Shown: positions 1-10,485, counted from the first letter of the stretch. The stretch: 64,000 nt of DNA from Ensifer sesbaniae (GCF_013283665.1 NZ_JABEKU010000001.1:3603137-3667136), one strand, 5' to 3'. A program made the numbers and translations. The notes: a model not told the origin generated them from the sequence alone.

Positions 1-662
1 TCTTCGTTCTTTCCGATTCGCCCCCGGATCGTGACGTTATCTGGTCCGAAGCCGGTGTCGAAGGATCGCATCGCTTCGTCCAGCGCGTGTGGCGTTTGGT
101 GAGCGAGGCCGCCGAAAATCTGCGCGCGACCGAGGCTGCACCGGCGTCTGAAGGCGAAGCCCTTGCCGTTTCGCAGGCCGCTCACAAGACGCTGCGCGCC
201 GTCGAGGCGGATTATGACAAGCTCGCCTTCAACAAGGCCGTGGCGCGCATTTATGAACTGGTGAACACGCTTGCCGCGCCGTTGACCCAGGTTGCCGCCG
301 GCAAGGCGGATGCGGCACTCGCTGGCGCCGTAAAGGACGCCACGACGATCCTGATCAACCTGATCGCGCCGATGACGCCGCACCTTGCCGAGGAATGCTG
401 GCGTGAAATCGGTGGCGAGGGGCTGATCGCGGAACGCGGCTGGCCGGCCTTCAACCCGGCGCTGGTCGTCGAGAACGAAATCACGCTTCCGGTACAGATC
501 AACGGCAAGAAGCGCGCCGATTTGACAATCGCCCGCGATGCGGATCAGAGTGCGATCGAAAGCGCCGTCCTGGCGCTTGATGCCGTCAAGACTGCGCTCA
601 ACGGCAGCAGCCCCAAGAAAATCATCGTCGTGCCCCAGAGGATCGTCAATGTCGTTGTCTGA
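1..662 (+). CDS. leuS: Leucyl-tRNA synthetase, C-terminal part (partial)
   Basis: This is the 3' end of a cytoplasmic class I leucyl-tRNA synthetase, which charges tRNA-Leu. The reading frame is open from the left edge (first full codon at 3) to TGA at 660-662, giving 219 residues. It starts with [14 protein letters not shown] and [10 protein letters not shown], the segment just after the KMSKS loop in LeuRS, followed by the helical anticodon-binding domain ([10 protein letters not shown]) and the small C-terminal domain ending in RIVNVVV. The catalytic core lies outside the window. Its stop overlaps the lptE start by 14 nt, the usual rhizobial leuS-lptE-holA order, so the three are probably co-transcribed. 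Confidence 0.95.
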   Translation, partial: FVLSDSPPDRDVIWSEAGVEGSHRFVQRVWRLVSEAAENLRATEAAPASEGEALAVSQAAHKTLRAVEADYDKLAFNKAVARIYELVNTLAAPLTQVAAGKADAALAGAVKDATTILINLIAPMTPHLAEECWREIGGEGLIAERGWPAFNPALVVENEITLPVQINGKKRADLTIARDADQSAIESAVLALDAVKTALNGSSPKKIIVVPQRIVNVVV

Positions 663-1182
663 TAGAGCTGGCGCCCGCATCCGGTCGATCCCGGTGCTGG
701 CAGGTGTTCTTTTGCTGACCGCGCTCGCCGGCTGCCAGGTCAGGCCGCTCTATTCCGATCCTGTCGGCACGTCGACGGCATTGGCGGCCATCGAGATCTC
801 CGATGCCGACGACCGCGTCGAACAGGAAGTCCGCAACGACTTGATCTTCCTTGTGGCGGGCGGGCAGGGCGAACCGGTAAACCCGCAGTATCACCTGGCA
901 CTGGAGGTCACGACCCGTGCCATGGGCGTGCTCTATGACCAAGACAAGGACCGAGTGGACCGCGCCAGCGCCGGACGCATTGTCGTCAAGGCGGACTACA
1001 ACCTGACGAAGATCGGCACGGGCGAGACGATCAAGTCCGGCAACCGTACGGCGGTCGCGCTCGTCGACTTCCCGGTCCAGGAATTTGCCAAGTTGCGCGC
1101 CATCCGCGACGGCGAAAACCGCGCCGCAAAGGAACTGGCCGAGCTGATCCGGGCTGATATCGCCGCGGCCCTCAGCCGCTAG
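649..1182 (+). CDS. lptE: LPS-assembly lipoprotein LptE
   Basis: Outer-membrane lipoprotein that plugs the LptD barrel in lipopolysaccharide export. I start it at ATG 649, inside the end of leuS, because this gives a clean lipoprotein signal: basic N-terminus, hydrophobic stretch (VLAGVLLL) and a lipobox LTALAGC with Cys29 as the lipidated residue. An in-frame ATG at 538 would put 37 unsupported residues before it. The remaining ~148 residues fit the small LptE fold ([15 protein letters not shown]). The length of 177 aa is normal. holA follows after 11 nt. Confidence 0.88.
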   Translation: MSLSDRAGARIRSIPVLAGVLLLTALAGCQVRPLYSDPVGTSTALAAIEISDADDRVEQEVRNDLIFLVAGGQGEPVNPQYHLALEVTTRAMGVLYDQDKDRVDRASAGRIVVKADYNLTKIGTGETIKSGNRTAVALVDFPVQEFAKLRAIRDGENRAAKELAELIRADIAAALSR

Positions 1183-1193
1183 TCGGTGTCGGG

Positions 1194-2228
1194 ATGAGCG
1201 AAGTCAAGTCGCACGAATTCGACTCCTTCCTCCAGAAGTCCGCCGGGGTCTATCGGCTGTTCATTCTCTACGGGCCCGACCGCGGGCTCGTCTCCGAGCG
1301 TGCGTCCGCGCTCGCCGCGCGCTGCGGCGTGCCGCTGGATGATCCCTTTTCCGTCCTGAAACTCGATGTCAGCGAGCTGACGCAATCGCCGGGCCGGTTG
1401 CTCGATGAGGTCAATTCGATCGGCCTCTTCGGAGGTGACAAGCTCATCTGGGTGCGGGGTGCGGCCAACGAGAAGTCGCTCGTCGACGCGATGCAGCTTC
1501 TGGCCGCCGAACCGCCGTCCGGAAGCTATGTGATCGTCGAGGCCGGTGACCTGAAGAAGGGTGCCGCGCTTCGCAAGATCGCCGAAACGGCCCGTTCTGT
1601 GGCCTGCATCGCCTGTTACAGCGACGACATTCGCGGCCTGCAGGCCTTGATCGACAAGGAACTTGGCGACGAGAAGCTGGGAATCACGCCGGCCGCCCGT
1701 GCGCGCCTGCTGGAGGCGCTTGGTGGCGATCGCCTGGCGTCACGCAACGAACTGCGCAAGCTCGCCCTTTATTGCCGCGGCAAGACGGCTGTCGACGAGG
1801 AGGATGTCCTAGACATCGTCGGCGACGCCAGCGCCATTTCCGTTGACGACGCAGTCGACGCCGTGCTGAAGGGCGATCTCGACGGTCTGCTGCATGCGAT
1901 GCAGAAGATCACCACGTCGAAGACACCGGCGTTTCTGGTGCTGCAGGCCTGCCTAAGACAGTTCCAGCAGCTCGACGTGATGCGCGCCGAAATGGATGCC
2001 AGTCGCCAGCAGGCAGGGCAGGTCATTGCCACGCTCGGCCGCGGTCTACATTTCCGGCGCAAGCCGATCGTCGAAGCCGCCTTGAAGCAATGGACGGCGC
2101 CGGCGATACGCCGTGAACTCAATCGTCTTCAGACGACGATCTTTCAAAGCCGCAGCCGTGCCAGCCTGGAAGAAAGCCTGGTCTTGCAGAATCTCATGGC
2201 GATCGCCGTGCAATCCGCACGGCGCTGA
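1194..2228 (+). CDS. holA: DNA polymerase III delta subunit
   Basis: Clamp-loader subunit that opens the DnaN ring at the replication fork. The 344-aa product has the delta pattern: an N-terminal AAA+-like domain without a functional Walker A (YGPDRGLVSERA at about 26-37, FSVLKLDVSEL, then LFGGDKLIWVRG), a middle lid region (GDRLASRNELRKLALY) and a C-terminal helical collar domain. ATG 1194 is 11 nt after lptE. This is the last gene of leuS-lptE-holA and is convergent with parB. Confidence 0.93.
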   Translation: MSEVKSHEFDSFLQKSAGVYRLFILYGPDRGLVSERASALAARCGVPLDDPFSVLKLDVSELTQSPGRLLDEVNSIGLFGGDKLIWVRGAANEKSLVDAMQLLAAEPPSGSYVIVEAGDLKKGAALRKIAETARSVACIACYSDDIRGLQALIDKELGDEKLGITPAARARLLEALGGDRLASRNELRKLALYCRGKTAVDEEDVLDIVGDASAISVDDAVDAVLKGDLDGLLHAMQKITTSKTPAFLVLQACLRQFQQLDVMRAEMDASRQQAGQVIATLGRGLHFRRKPIVEAALKQWTAPAIRRELNRLQTTIFQSRSRASLEESLVLQNLMAIAVQSARR

Positions 2229-2428
2229 TGCGGTTGACGCAAAGGGAACCCAGCCTGTAGCAATCGATTGCTTCCGTCACTTTCCTCGCCGGTAATTACG
2301 CCCGGCACGGATACGGAGGCTTCTGCTAAGCCCAGTGAGACAGAAAGATTAAGTGAATCAATAGATTAGGACGCGCTTTGCGTACAAGGCGCGCCCTTCG
2401 GGAGCTCTGAAAATGCCGCTTGAAGCTC

Positions 2429-3319
2429 TCACCGGCGCTCAAGCAGGCGGCAAATTTCCTCGAGCTGATCGAGCGTCTTATAGGCGATGCGGAGATGGCC
2501 ACCAGACGCCTTGTGGTTGACGGTCACCTCGAGGCCAAGGCTATCCGACAGGGTGCGTTCCAACGCCAGCGTATCCGCATCCTTCTCGTCGCGGCGCGCT
2601 GTCTTGCCGAAATTCGGATCGTTCTGCGCGCGGATATCGTTCTGGGCCATGCGCTCGGCATCACGCACCGAAAGCCCCTTGGCGACGATCGTCCGGGCCA
2701 GCGTCGCCGGATCCGACGTGGGAATGAGCGCCCGTGCATGACCCGCGGAAAGCGTGCCCTCCGACAGCATGTCGCGCACCGGTTCCGGCAGTTTCAGCAG
2801 CCGCAGGCTGTTGGCGACGTGACTGCGGCTCTTGCCGATGATTTCACCGAGATCGTTCTGCGTATAGCCGTGCTCGGCAATCAATTGTTCATACCCAAGC
2901 GCCTCATCAAGCGGGTTGAGGTCCGAGCGCTGAACGTTTTCGACGATGGCGATCTCCAGCGCCGTCCGATCATCGACGTCGCGAATGATCACCGGAATCT
3001 CGGTGAATCCGGCTAACTGTGCGGCCCGCCAGCGGCGTTCGCCGGCGATGATTTCGTATCGATCGACACCAATGGTGCGGGCGACAACGGGCTGAACGAT
3101 ACCATGCTGGCGAATCGAATTGGCGAGATCCTGGAGTTCGGTTTCGTCGAACTGTCGGCGCGGGTTGCGCGGGCTGCGCGACACAAACTCAATCGGCACC
3201 CGTCGGTCCGGATTGACCGGGACAGGGGCTGCGGCGCCGGTCTGCAGCGGTTGATCCATCTCACCGATCAACGCCGCCAGTCCGCGACCAAGCCGTCTCT
3301 TCGAGCTATCGTCGTTCAT
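2429..3319 (-). CDS. parB: Chromosome partitioning protein ParB
   Basis: CTP-dependent DNA clamp that loads at parS and spreads to organise the origin region for segregation. The 296-aa protein shows the expected order: basic N-terminal ParA-stimulating segment (RRLGRGLAALIG), CTP-binding motifs GERRWRA (93-99) and ENVQR (127-131), a helix-turn-helix at about 152-172 (GYTQNDLGEIIGKSRSHVAN) and a C-terminal dimerisation domain. It lies 35 nt downstream of parA in the same operon. Several matching parS palindromes are present in this window. Confidence 0.97.
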   Translation of the reverse strand: MNDDSSKRRLGRGLAALIGEMDQPLQTGAAAPVPVNPDRRVPIEFVSRSPRNPRRQFDETELQDLANSIRQHGIVQPVVARTIGVDRYEIIAGERRWRAAQLAGFTEIPVIIRDVDDRTALEIAIVENVQRSDLNPLDEALGYEQLIAEHGYTQNDLGEIIGKSRSHVANSLRLLKLPEPVRDMLSEGTLSAGHARALIPTSDPATLARTIVAKGLSVRDAERMAQNDIRAQNDPNFGKTARRDEKDADTLALERTLSDSLGLEVTVNHKASGGHLRIAYKTLDQLEEICRLLERR

Positions 3320-3354
3320 TTTGTCACCCGATTTAAATTACGCTGCCGAAATGA

Positions 3355-4149
3355 TTATGCCGCCTTGCGCTGGCGCTCACGCTGAATCACTTCCGATGCC
3401 AACTGCAGATAGGCCTGGCTTCCGGCACATTTCAGATCGTAGAGGATCGCAGGCTTGCCGTAGGACGGCGCCTCCGAGACGCGAACGTTGCGCGGGATGA
3501 GCGTGTGATAGACCTTGTCGCCAAGATGGGTCCTGACATCGCTGACGACCTGCTGGGCGAGATTGTTGCGCGAGTCGAACATCGTCAGCACGATGCCCTG
3601 GATATCCAATGACGGGTTTACCGATCGGCGAACTTGGTCCACGGTTTCCAGCAATTGGCTGAGGCCTTCCAAGGCGAAGAACTCGCACTGCAGCGGCACC
3701 AGCACGGAATGTGCGGCCGCCATGGCATTCATCGTCAGCAGATTGAACGACGGTGGGCAATCGACGAGTACGTAGGAATATTCCATCGCCGCCGGGCTAA
3801 CCAATGCCTTGCGCAACCGGAAAACCCTGTCTGCTTCCCGCGAGATCTCCATCTCGACGCCAAGAAGATCCATCGTCGAAGGGACGATCGAGAGGTTCGG
3901 AACGGCGGTTTGCTGCGCGATCTCGCCGATCCCATGGGATCCCATCATCAGCTCGTAGGACGAGAGGTTTCGATCGCGCCGCTGAATACCCAAACCGGTG
4001 CTGGCATTGCCCTGCGGATCAAGATCGAGGATGAGGACGCGCTCGCCGATCGCCGCCAAAGCGGTAGCCAGATTAATGGCGGTCGTCGTTTTACCGACTC
4101 CACCCTTCTGATTTGCGATTGTGATGATCCGATTTCTTGCGCCAAACAT
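3355..4149 (-). CDS. parA: Chromosome partitioning ATPase ParA (Soj)
   Basis: ParA/MinD-type ATPase that drives segregation of ParB-parS complexes along the nucleoid. The deviant Walker A KGGVGKTT is at residues 15-22, followed by DLDPQGNAS and the second Asp motif VLVDCPPSFN. At 264 aa it has the chromosomal ParA length and lacks the N-terminal HTH extension of RepA-type plasmid ParAs. It follows rsmG by 15 nt and precedes parB. Confidence 0.97.
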   Translation of the reverse strand: MFGARNRIITIANQKGGVGKTTTAINLATALAAIGERVLILDLDPQGNASTGLGIQRRDRNLSSYELMMGSHGIGEIAQQTAVPNLSIVPSTMDLLGVEMEISREADRVFRLRKALVSPAAMEYSYVLVDCPPSFNLLTMNAMAAAHSVLVPLQCEFFALEGLSQLLETVDQVRRSVNPSLDIQGIVLTMFDSRNNLAQQVVSDVRTHLGDKVYHTLIPRNVRVSEAPSYGKPAILYDLKCAGSQAYLQLASEVIQRERQRKAA

Positions 4150-4164
4150 ATTTCCGCTCGCCGA

Positions 4165-4806
4165 TCACTGAACCTTGCGTGACAGATTTGCGATCTCGAG
4201 CACAACAGAATCCGGCTCGACGACGCTTGGATGTTTTACCAGATCGAATTGATAGCGGCCAATGGCTTTGTCGATTTCGCGCTGGTAATCCCGCCCTTTG
4301 TGGAAGTAGGCGACCGTTTTGCGCTCTTCGGCCAGCAACCACGGCGCCGAATAGTCGAGCAACAGCGTCAAGTCGGCCAATGCGCGCGCGGAAACTGCGT
4401 CTGCCTGCGGAATCACCTTTCCAGCTTCTTCGATCCGAATCGGATGAACGGAGCCACGTGCACCCGTTTCGGCCAAAGCGACTCGCAAGAATGCGGCCTT
4501 CTTGTTGTTGCTTTCGACGAGATGCACCCAGCCGTCGGCGAACTCCGAGAGATAGATCGCCGTAATGACACCCGGGAAGCCGCCGCCGCTGCCGAGATCA
4601 ACCCAGGTCTTCGGCTCGGGAGACAGTTGCGCAAGCTGCAGACTGTCGACGATATGACGGCGCCATAAATCCTCGATCGTCGAGGGCGCCACGAGGTTGA
4701 TCGACTTCGCCCATTTCTGAAAGAGGCGGGCAAAATGCTCCAGTCGTTCATTCGTTTCACGTGAAACACGCAGTCCGTTCAACACGTCGACTGGACTCGT
4801 TTTCAT
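4165..4806 (-). CDS. rsmG: 16S rRNA (guanine-N7) methyltransferase RsmG (GidB)
   Basis: SAM-dependent methyltransferase modifying G527 of 16S rRNA (E. coli numbering); loss gives low-level streptomycin resistance in known bacteria. The SAM-binding motif [11 protein letters not shown] is at 69-79. Its ATG overlaps the mnmG stop by 4 nt (ATGA). Codons for residues 13-18 (RVSRET) are a parS-like palindrome at 4753-4768, so this coding sequence also serves as a ParB-binding site. The length of 213 aa is normal. Confidence 0.95.
   Translation of the reverse strand: MKTSPVDVLNGLRVSRETNERLEHFARLFQKWAKSINLVAPSTIEDLWRRHIVDSLQLAQLSPEPKTWVDLGSGGGFPGVITAIYLSEFADGWVHLVESNNKKAAFLRVALAETGARGSVHPIRIEEAGKVIPQADAVSARALADLTLLLDYSAPWLLAEERKTVAYFHKGRDYQREIDKAIGRYQFDLVKHPSVVEPDSVVLEIANLSRKVQ
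4753..4768. promoter_or_regulatory. parS: parS-like ParB-binding site inside rsmG
   Basis: CGTTTCACGTGAAACA matches the widely conserved 16-bp parS consensus TGTTTCACGTGAAACA at 15 of 16 positions. It lies in the rsmG coding sequence, 1.4 kb from parB. Confidence 0.85.
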
Positions 4807-6686
4807 TGTGCATTCGCCTTCTCTTCGCGTTCTACGGTTCCGTTCTGGCGCTTCAACCAGGCAAGAATCAGCGACGCCGCGGCCGGGGTCATGCCGTCGA
4901 CCTTCATCACCTGCGCCAGGTTTCGCGGTGCCTGCTGCTTCAGCTTCTGCTTCAGCTCATTGGACAAGCCCGACAGTTTGTCAAAGTCAAAGCCATCGGG
5001 AATGACCAGATTTTCCTCACGACGAATGCCGGCTATGTCCGCCGCCTGGCGGTCCATATAGACCGCATAGGCAGCATCAATCTCTAGCGCCTCGACGACC
5101 CGCGGGCCAATCGACGACAGCTCCGGCCAGATCGGCAGCAGCGAAGCGATCGATTGCTCCGGATAGGAGAGGATCTCAAAGGCAGTGCGCCGCTGCCCGT
5201 CCTGGTTCAACTTCAGGCCATGGCGATTGCCTTCCGCCGGTGTCACCGAAAGGCTCTTCAACAGTTGCCGACCGTCGTCGAACTGAGCCCGCCAATCGAC
5301 AAAACGATCACGGCGCGCATCGGAGACGCAGCCGAGCTCCATCGCCAATGGTGTGAGACGGGCATCGGCATTGTCGGCTCGCAGCGACAAACGATACTCC
5401 GCGCGAGATGTGAACATGCGGTAGGGTTCAGTGATGCCGCGCGACGTCAGATCATCGATCATGACGCCGATATAGGAATTGGTGCGGCTGAAGATCACCT
5501 CCGGTCGTCCGGTCGCAAGCAAAGCCGCGTTCAAACCCGCGACCAATCCTTGCGCGCCAGCTTCCTCGTAACCGGTCGTCCCGTTGATCTGTCCCGCCAG
5601 GAACAGGCCGGGCATCTTGCGCACCGCCAGTGTCGCATTCAACTCGCGCGGATCCACATGGTCATATTCGATGGCATAGCCGGGCTGCAGGATCGTCACA
5701 TTCTCCAAGCCGGGGATCGTTCGAATGAACGCGTCTTGGATATCGGCGGGCAGCGACGTCGAGATCCCGTTCGGATAGATGGTGTCATCGTCGAGGCCTT
5801 CCGGCTCCAGGAAGATCTGATGGCCGTCGCGCTCGCCAAAGCGGACGATCTTGTCTTCGATCGACGGGCAATAGCGCGGGCCGACACCTTCGATCTGGCC
5901 CGAATACATGGCCGACTTGCCGATGTTGTCGGTAATGATCTTGTGCGTTGCCTCCGTCGTGCGCGTCACACCGCAATCAATCTGCCGGTTCAAAATACGG
6001 TCGGTCATGAAGGAGAAGGGCACAGGATCCTCGTCCGGGCCTTGCCTCCCGACACGATCCCAGTCGATCGTGCGTCCATCGAGGCGTGCCGGCGTACCGG
6101 TCTTCAAGCGGCCAAGCTTCAGACCGTAGCGCAACAGCGTCCCGGAAAGACCAACCGATGGTTCTTCGCCAACGCGGCCGGCAGGGATCTTCTGATCGCC
6201 AATGTGGATCAAGCCCTTCAGGAAGGTGCCAGTCGTCAGGACCACGGCCTTTGATACAAACGACCGCGCGTCCTTCATCACGACGCCGCTGACTTTTCCG
6301 TCCGCCTCGACAAGGTCGAAAGCATCGCCCTCGATGACCGTCAGGTTGGCGATGGCGGCGATCTCGCGTTGCATGGCTTCGCGATAGAGGCGCCGGTCAG
6401 CCTGTGTGCGCGGACCGCGGACAGCAGGGCCCTTGCGCCGGTTGAGGAGGCGAAACTGAATACCGCCGGCATCGGCGACGCGGCCCATCAGGCCGTCCAT
6501 CGCGTCGATCTCGCGCACCAGGTGACCCTTGCCCAATCCACCAATCGCCGGGTTGCAGGACATCACGCCGATGGTCGACGCCTTGTGGGTAATCAGTGCC
6601 GTATTAGCACCGAGACGCGCAGCCGCGGCTGCCGCCTCGCAGCCCGCATGGCCGCCGCCAATGACGATGACGTCATACTGGATCAT
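4803..6686 (-). CDS. mnmG: tRNA uridine-5-carboxymethylaminomethyl modification enzyme MnmG (GidA)
   Basis: FAD-dependent partner of MnmE that installs the cmnm5 group at U34 of certain tRNAs. The N-terminal FAD-binding Rossmann motif is [17 protein letters not shown] (about 10-26), followed by the family signature [13 protein letters not shown]. The central domain has GYEEAGAQG, and the C-terminal helical MnmE-binding domain ends near residue 620. The 627-aa length is typical. It is co-oriented with rsmG, and a parS site sits 44 nt upstream of its start. Confidence 0.97.
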   Translation of the reverse strand: MIQYDVIVIGGGHAGCEAAAAAARLGANTALITHKASTIGVMSCNPAIGGLGKGHLVREIDAMDGLMGRVADAGGIQFRLLNRRKGPAVRGPRTQADRRLYREAMQREIAAIANLTVIEGDAFDLVEADGKVSGVVMKDARSFVSKAVVLTTGTFLKGLIHIGDQKIPAGRVGEEPSVGLSGTLLRYGLKLGRLKTGTPARLDGRTIDWDRVGRQGPDEDPVPFSFMTDRILNRQIDCGVTRTTEATHKIITDNIGKSAMYSGQIEGVGPRYCPSIEDKIVRFGERDGHQIFLEPEGLDDDTIYPNGISTSLPADIQDAFIRTIPGLENVTILQPGYAIEYDHVDPRELNATLAVRKMPGLFLAGQINGTTGYEEAGAQGLVAGLNAALLATGRPEVIFSRTNSYIGVMIDDLTSRGITEPYRMFTSRAEYRLSLRADNADARLTPLAMELGCVSDARRDRFVDWRAQFDDGRQLLKSLSVTPAEGNRHGLKLNQDGQRRTAFEILSYPEQSIASLLPIWPELSSIGPRVVEALEIDAAYAVYMDRQAADIAGIRREENLVIPDGFDFDKLSGLSNELKQKLKQQAPRNLAQVMKVDGMTPAAASLILAWLKRQNGTVEREEKANAQ

Positions 6687-6729
6687 TGTTCATATCTCCA
6701 AACCCGCACCGCTTCGCGCCGGCACGATT

Positions 6730-6745
6730 CGTTTCACGTGAAACA
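6730..6745. promoter_or_regulatory. parS: parS-like ParB-binding site between mnmE and mnmG
   Basis: CGTTTCACGTGAAACA, 15 of 16 matches to the parS consensus, in the 100-bp gap between mnmE and mnmG. It is identical in sequence to the site inside rsmG. Confidence 0.88.
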
Positions 6746-6786
6746 CAACGAAGGACTCGCAAACGTTGTATCGTTGTTTCCACAGA

Positions 6787-8115
6787 CTATTTTCCAATAC
6801 AGAATTCGGAAAATATCACATCCAAGAGGTTCTCGACATCCACCCGGCCGGTAATCCGCCCGATGGCATCGCCAGCGAGACGAAGCTGTTCAGCTCGGAT
6901 GTCGAGACCATAACTTTCCCCCGCCAAGCTTGCTTCGATTGCTCGAAGTGCTTGCCGCAGGCTATCGACATGGCGGCGACGCGACGGCAAAGCGAGTGCG
7001 GTGCGGCCACTAAGGTCGGGCAGGTGACTGGCGATCGCATCCAACAGGCGATCCATGCCTTCACCGGTCCTGACCGAAATAAAGACGTCGGCCGCATCGG
7101 GAGACCACCGCCGGTCCGGTTGATCGATCTTTGTTGCCACCCGCAAAACGGGCGTGCCGTCAGCGGCGATCTCGGACAAAGAGTCGAAGCCGCCCATCGA
7201 CTCCGACAGAAGGAGGATCAGATCTGCCCGCTCGATAACTTCTCGCGCGCGACGGATACCCTCTTGCTCGACACGTTCGTCGGTTTCACGCAATCCCGCA
7301 GTGTCGTAAAGTTTGACAGAGAATCCGGCTAATGAAAGGTCGACTGAGAGTACGTCGCGCGTCGTTCCGGCGATTTCCGTGACGATGGCGATATCCCTCT
7401 GCGCCAGTGCATTGAGCAAACTCGACTTGCCGGCGTTCGGCTCGCCCGCGATGACGATCTTCAACCCGTCCCGGATGATCTCGGCGAGCGGCGCATCAGC
7501 GATGTGGGCGGCGATCTCCTGTGCCAGCGTCGCCATGTCCTGCCAGATACGCTCGCTCACCGAACCCGGCACATCGTCCTCGTCGGCAAAATCGAGCTCA
7601 GCCTCGATCATCGCCCGTGCATGGGTGAGACGTTTCGCCCAGGCCGCATAGACCTTCGATTGCCCGCCGCCCGAATGCTCGATCGCCAGGCGGCGCTGCA
7701 TTTCGGTCTCGGCAACGATCAGGTCGGCGAGCCCCTCGACTTCCACCAGATCCAGCTTGCCGTTCTGGAAGGCGCGCCGTGAAAACTCGCCCGCTTCGGC
7801 GTGCCGCAAGCCCTCGAACTGGGAGAGCTCCTCGAGCAGGGCGTTTACCGCAGCGCGGCCGCCATGGATCTGAAACTCGGCGCAATCCTCGCCGGTGAAG
7901 GAGGCAGGCGCGCGAAAATAGAGTACAAGGCCGCTATCGATCACGAGACCGTTGCGGGTCCGAATCGATTTGAGCGTCGCTGTTCGCGGCAACGGCACGT
8001 CGCCGCACAATGCCTGTAAGACCGCCGCGGTGTGCTGGCCGCTGACACGCACGACCGCGACGCCAGAGGGCAGGGCCCCGCTGGAAAGCGCATATATCGT
8101 GTGCATCGCTGTCAT
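6787..8115 (-). CDS. mnmE: tRNA modification GTPase MnmE (TrmE)
   Basis: GTPase that works with MnmG on wobble uridine modification. I choose ATG 8115 (MTAMHTIYALSSG) because an AGGTG box sits 5 nt upstream on the minus strand; the frame stays open 21 codons further but without family similarity. The order is an N-terminal formyl-THF-binding domain, helical domain, inserted G domain with P-loop GEPNAGKSS (about 220-235) and DTAGLRETDERVE, and the C-terminal FCIGK whose Cys is the conserved CxGK cysteine. The product is 442 aa. Confidence 0.94.
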   Translation of the reverse strand: MTAMHTIYALSSGALPSGVAVVRVSGQHTAAVLQALCGDVPLPRTATLKSIRTRNGLVIDSGLVLYFRAPASFTGEDCAEFQIHGGRAAVNALLEELSQFEGLRHAEAGEFSRRAFQNGKLDLVEVEGLADLIVAETEMQRRLAIEHSGGGQSKVYAAWAKRLTHARAMIEAELDFADEDDVPGSVSERIWQDMATLAQEIAAHIADAPLAEIIRDGLKIVIAGEPNAGKSSLLNALAQRDIAIVTEIAGTTRDVLSVDLSLAGFSVKLYDTAGLRETDERVEQEGIRRAREVIERADLILLLSESMGGFDSLSEIAADGTPVLRVATKIDQPDRRWSPDAADVFISVRTGEGMDRLLDAIASHLPDLSGRTALALPSRRRHVDSLRQALRAIEASLAGESYGLDIRAEQLRLAGDAIGRITGRVDVENLLDVIFSEFCIGK

Positions 8116-8320
8116 TGGCTCACCTGAAAGACCGCGAAAGCCGTTATGCAGTTCGCTGGTCGAAACAATGGGGATCATCGAAGTTCGGGACCGGATCGTT
8201 TCACTTCGCGGAGCAGGCTCACGCAGAATGAAAACTGTATCTCAACGGGTCGGGGAGCTTATGCCGAAACGGCGTTGAAATATCAAGGTACTGCCACGCG
8301 CGTGTTTCACGGCATCGGCA

Positions 8321-8336
8321 TGTTTCACGTGAATCA
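8321..8336. promoter_or_regulatory. parS: parS-like site upstream of mnmE
   Basis: TGTTTCACGTGAATCA, 15 of 16 matches to parS. An isolated half-site TGTTTCAC lies 18 nt earlier at 8303-8310. The 370-bp gap 8116-8485 holds this site, the rho terminator and presumably the mnmE promoter; I see no gene in it. Confidence 0.82.
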
Positions 8337-8432
8337 GCCGGAAACGATCGCGAAATCGAGATCCAGATGATCCCGATTGTTGCGAAGCCGAATCAATACC
8401 TGCTGTGAATCCGGCTAAGTTTTTTGGAAAGC

Positions 8433-8460
8433 AAAACCGGCCGAGTAAGGTCGGCCGGTC
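8433..8460 (-). terminator. Rho-independent terminator of rho
   Basis: 9-bp perfect stem ACCGGCCGA/TCGGCCGGT (8436-8444 and 8451-8459, 6-nt loop). On the minus strand it is followed by TTTTGC, 26 nt past the rho stop codon. Confidence 0.75.
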
Positions 8461-8485
8461 TCTGATTTCGGATATCGACTGCGTC

Positions 8486-9751
8486 TTACGTGTTCATCGA
8501 GTCGAAGAAGTCGCCATTGTTCTTCGTCTGCTTGAGCTTGTCGATGAGGAACTCGATCGCATCGGTCGTGCCCATCGGCGCCAGAATGCGGCGGAGCACG
8601 AAGATCTTCTGCAGATCCTGGCGCGGCACCAGCAGGTCTTCCTTACGCGTACCGGACTTGAGGATGTCCATAGCCGGGAAGATGCGCTTGTCGGCGACCT
8701 TGCGGTCGAGCACGATTTCCGAGTTACCGGTACCCTTGAATTCTTCGAAGATGACTTCGTCCATGCGGCTGCCGGTATCGATCAGCGCGGTCGCGATGAT
8801 CGTCAGCGAGCCGCCTTCTTCGATGTTACGGGCAGCACCGAAGAAGCGCTTCGGACGCTGCAGGGCATTGGCGTCGACACCACCGGTCAGGACCTTGCCC
8901 GATGACGGAACGACCGTGTTGTAGGCGCGGCCGAGGCGGGTGATCGAGTCGAGCAGGATGACGACGTCGCGGCCGTGTTCGACAAGGCGCTTCGCCTTTT
9001 CGATGACCATTTCGGCCACCTGCACGTGGCGGGTTGCCGGCTCGTCGAAGGTCGACGAAACGACTTCGCCCTTCACCGAGCGCTGCATGTCCGTCACTTC
9101 TTCCGGACGCTCGTCGATCAGGAGAACGATTAGGTAGCATTCCGGATGGTTGGCGGTGATCGAATGCGCAATGTTCTGCAGGAGAACGGTCTTACCGGTG
9201 CGCGGCGGCGCGACGATCAGGCCACGCTGGCCCTTGCCGAGCGGCGCCACGAGGTCGATGACGCGGGCGGAGAGATCTTTCGACGTCGGAACGTCGAGTT
9301 CCATCTTGAAGCGCTCGTTCGGATAGAGCGGCGTCAGGTTGTCGAAGTGAACCTTGTGACGGATCTTTTCCGGATCGTCGAAATTGATGGTGTTGACTTT
9401 GAGCAGGGCGAAGTAGCGCTCGCCTTCCTTCGGTCCGCGGATCGGGCCCTCGACCGTGTCGCCGGTCTTCAAGGAGAAGCGGCGGATCTGGGAAGGCGAG
9501 ATGTAAATGTCGTCGGGACCGGGAAGGTAGTTTGCATTCGCGGAACGGAGAAAGCCGAACCCATCCTGCAGGACTTCAACGACGCCTTCGCCGATGATTT
9601 CGATATCCTGTGCGGCAAGCATCTTGAGGATCGCGAACATCAGCTCCTGCTTGCGCATCGTGCTGGCGTTTTCGACCTCGAGCTCCTCGGCAAAGGCGAG
9701 CAGATCGGTCGGCGTCTTGTTCTTGAGTTCTTGTAGCTTCATTTCAGCCAT
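8486..9751 (-). CDS. rho: Transcription termination factor Rho
   Basis: Hexameric RNA helicase that ends transcription. The N-terminal Rho_N domain begins [15 protein letters not shown], then an RNA-binding cold-shock-like domain ([11 protein letters not shown] at about 60-70), then the ATPase core with Walker A APPRTGKT at 181-188, Walker [17 protein letters not shown] and the [16 protein letters not shown] segment. The 421-aa length is normal for alphaproteobacteria. It lies downstream of hemE-hemJ on the same strand, 194 nt away, with its own leader. Confidence 0.98.
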   Translation of the reverse strand: MAEMKLQELKNKTPTDLLAFAEELEVENASTMRKQELMFAILKMLAAQDIEIIGEGVVEVLQDGFGFLRSANANYLPGPDDIYISPSQIRRFSLKTGDTVEGPIRGPKEGERYFALLKVNTINFDDPEKIRHKVHFDNLTPLYPNERFKMELDVPTSKDLSARVIDLVAPLGKGQRGLIVAPPRTGKTVLLQNIAHSITANHPECYLIVLLIDERPEEVTDMQRSVKGEVVSSTFDEPATRHVQVAEMVIEKAKRLVEHGRDVVILLDSITRLGRAYNTVVPSSGKVLTGGVDANALQRPKRFFGAARNIEEGGSLTIIATALIDTGSRMDEVIFEEFKGTGNSEIVLDRKVADKRIFPAMDILKSGTRKEDLLVPRQDLQKIFVLRRILAPMGTTDAIEFLIDKLKQTKNNGDFFDSMNT

Positions 9752-9872
9752 GAAGGATCCATGTTTGGTATGGGTAATGGAGAGATGGCGAGTATTCGTT
9801 GGGGAGCTGCGGCTGGAAGAGGCAGGCTCTTGTCTTTGTCACAAGCCATGAAGAGGAGATGGCAGAAAATAG

Positions 9873-9888
9873 CGATTCACGTGAAACC
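9873..9888. promoter_or_regulatory. Degenerate parS-like palindrome between hemJ and rho
   Basis: CGATTCACGTGAAACC keeps the core TTCACGTGAA but differs from the parS consensus at positions 1, 3 and 16. It is probably a weak or non-functional site and is listed because of its position between two stronger sites. Confidence 0.4.
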
Positions 9889-9945
9889 CCGCAAGGGGCT
9901 GTCGCAAATTAGAAACGACTATTGCAAACCACAAATCGATTAAAT

Positions 9946-10485
9946 TCAGAATGGCTTCACCACGACCATGATCACGATGAGAATCATCAGCAGCGTCGGG
10001 GCCTCGTTCATCAGCCGCCAATAGCGCGCGTCGTGCTTGTTTTCGTCACGCTGAAATTCGCGAACGGCTCGGCTGAAGCGCATGTGGACACCCGTCAGCA
10101 GCACCACGAACAGGAGCTTGGCGTGCAGCCAGCCGCCCTGGAAGCCATAGACGCTCCAGGCGAGGTAAAGCCCGAGCACCCAGGAGATCATCATCGCCGG
10201 GTTCATGATGACCTTCAAAAGCCGCATCTCCATCATCTTGAAGGTTTCCGACTGCGCCGAGCCCGGCTCGGCGTCGGTGTGATAGATGAAGAGGCGCGGC
10301 ATGTAGAGAAGGGCCGCCATCCAGGACATGACCGCGATGACATGCAGCGCCTTGATCCAGAGATAGAGATCATCCGGCTGCCAAAGGAACAGACCGACAA
10401 GAAGCGCGACGAAAGCGCCGAGCGCAATCGCTGCCCTGAGCCGCGCCCTGTTGCCGGGCGCCTGATCGGTCTGTTTCTCCGCCAT
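9946..10485 (-). CDS. hemJ: Protoporphyrinogen oxidase HemJ
   Basis: Integral membrane protein converting protoporphyrinogen IX to protoporphyrin IX, the HemG/HemY replacement common in alphaproteobacteria. The 179-aa protein has about four membrane helices (AALGAFVALLVGLFLW-like, HVIAVMSWMAALLYM, MISWVLGLYLAW, LLMILIVIMVVV). It carries the family's conserved HVIAVMSWMA and MPRLFIYH segments and a GxHM motif. Its start overlaps the hemE stop by 1 nt, so both haem steps are translationally linked. Confidence 0.93.
   Translation of the reverse strand: MAEKQTDQAPGNRARLRAAIALGAFVALLVGLFLWQPDDLYLWIKALHVIAVMSWMAALLYMPRLFIYHTDAEPGSAQSETFKMMEMRLLKVIMNPAMMISWVLGLYLAWSVYGFQGGWLHAKLLFVVLLTGVHMRFSRAVREFQRDENKHDARYWRLMNEAPTLLMILIVIMVVVKPF

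Noticed and set aside
2229-2428. Possible terminator between holA and parB (GGACGCGC near 2370 with GCGCGCCC)
   Set aside because: The stem has a mismatch and there is no T-run on either strand, so it is too weak to annotate.
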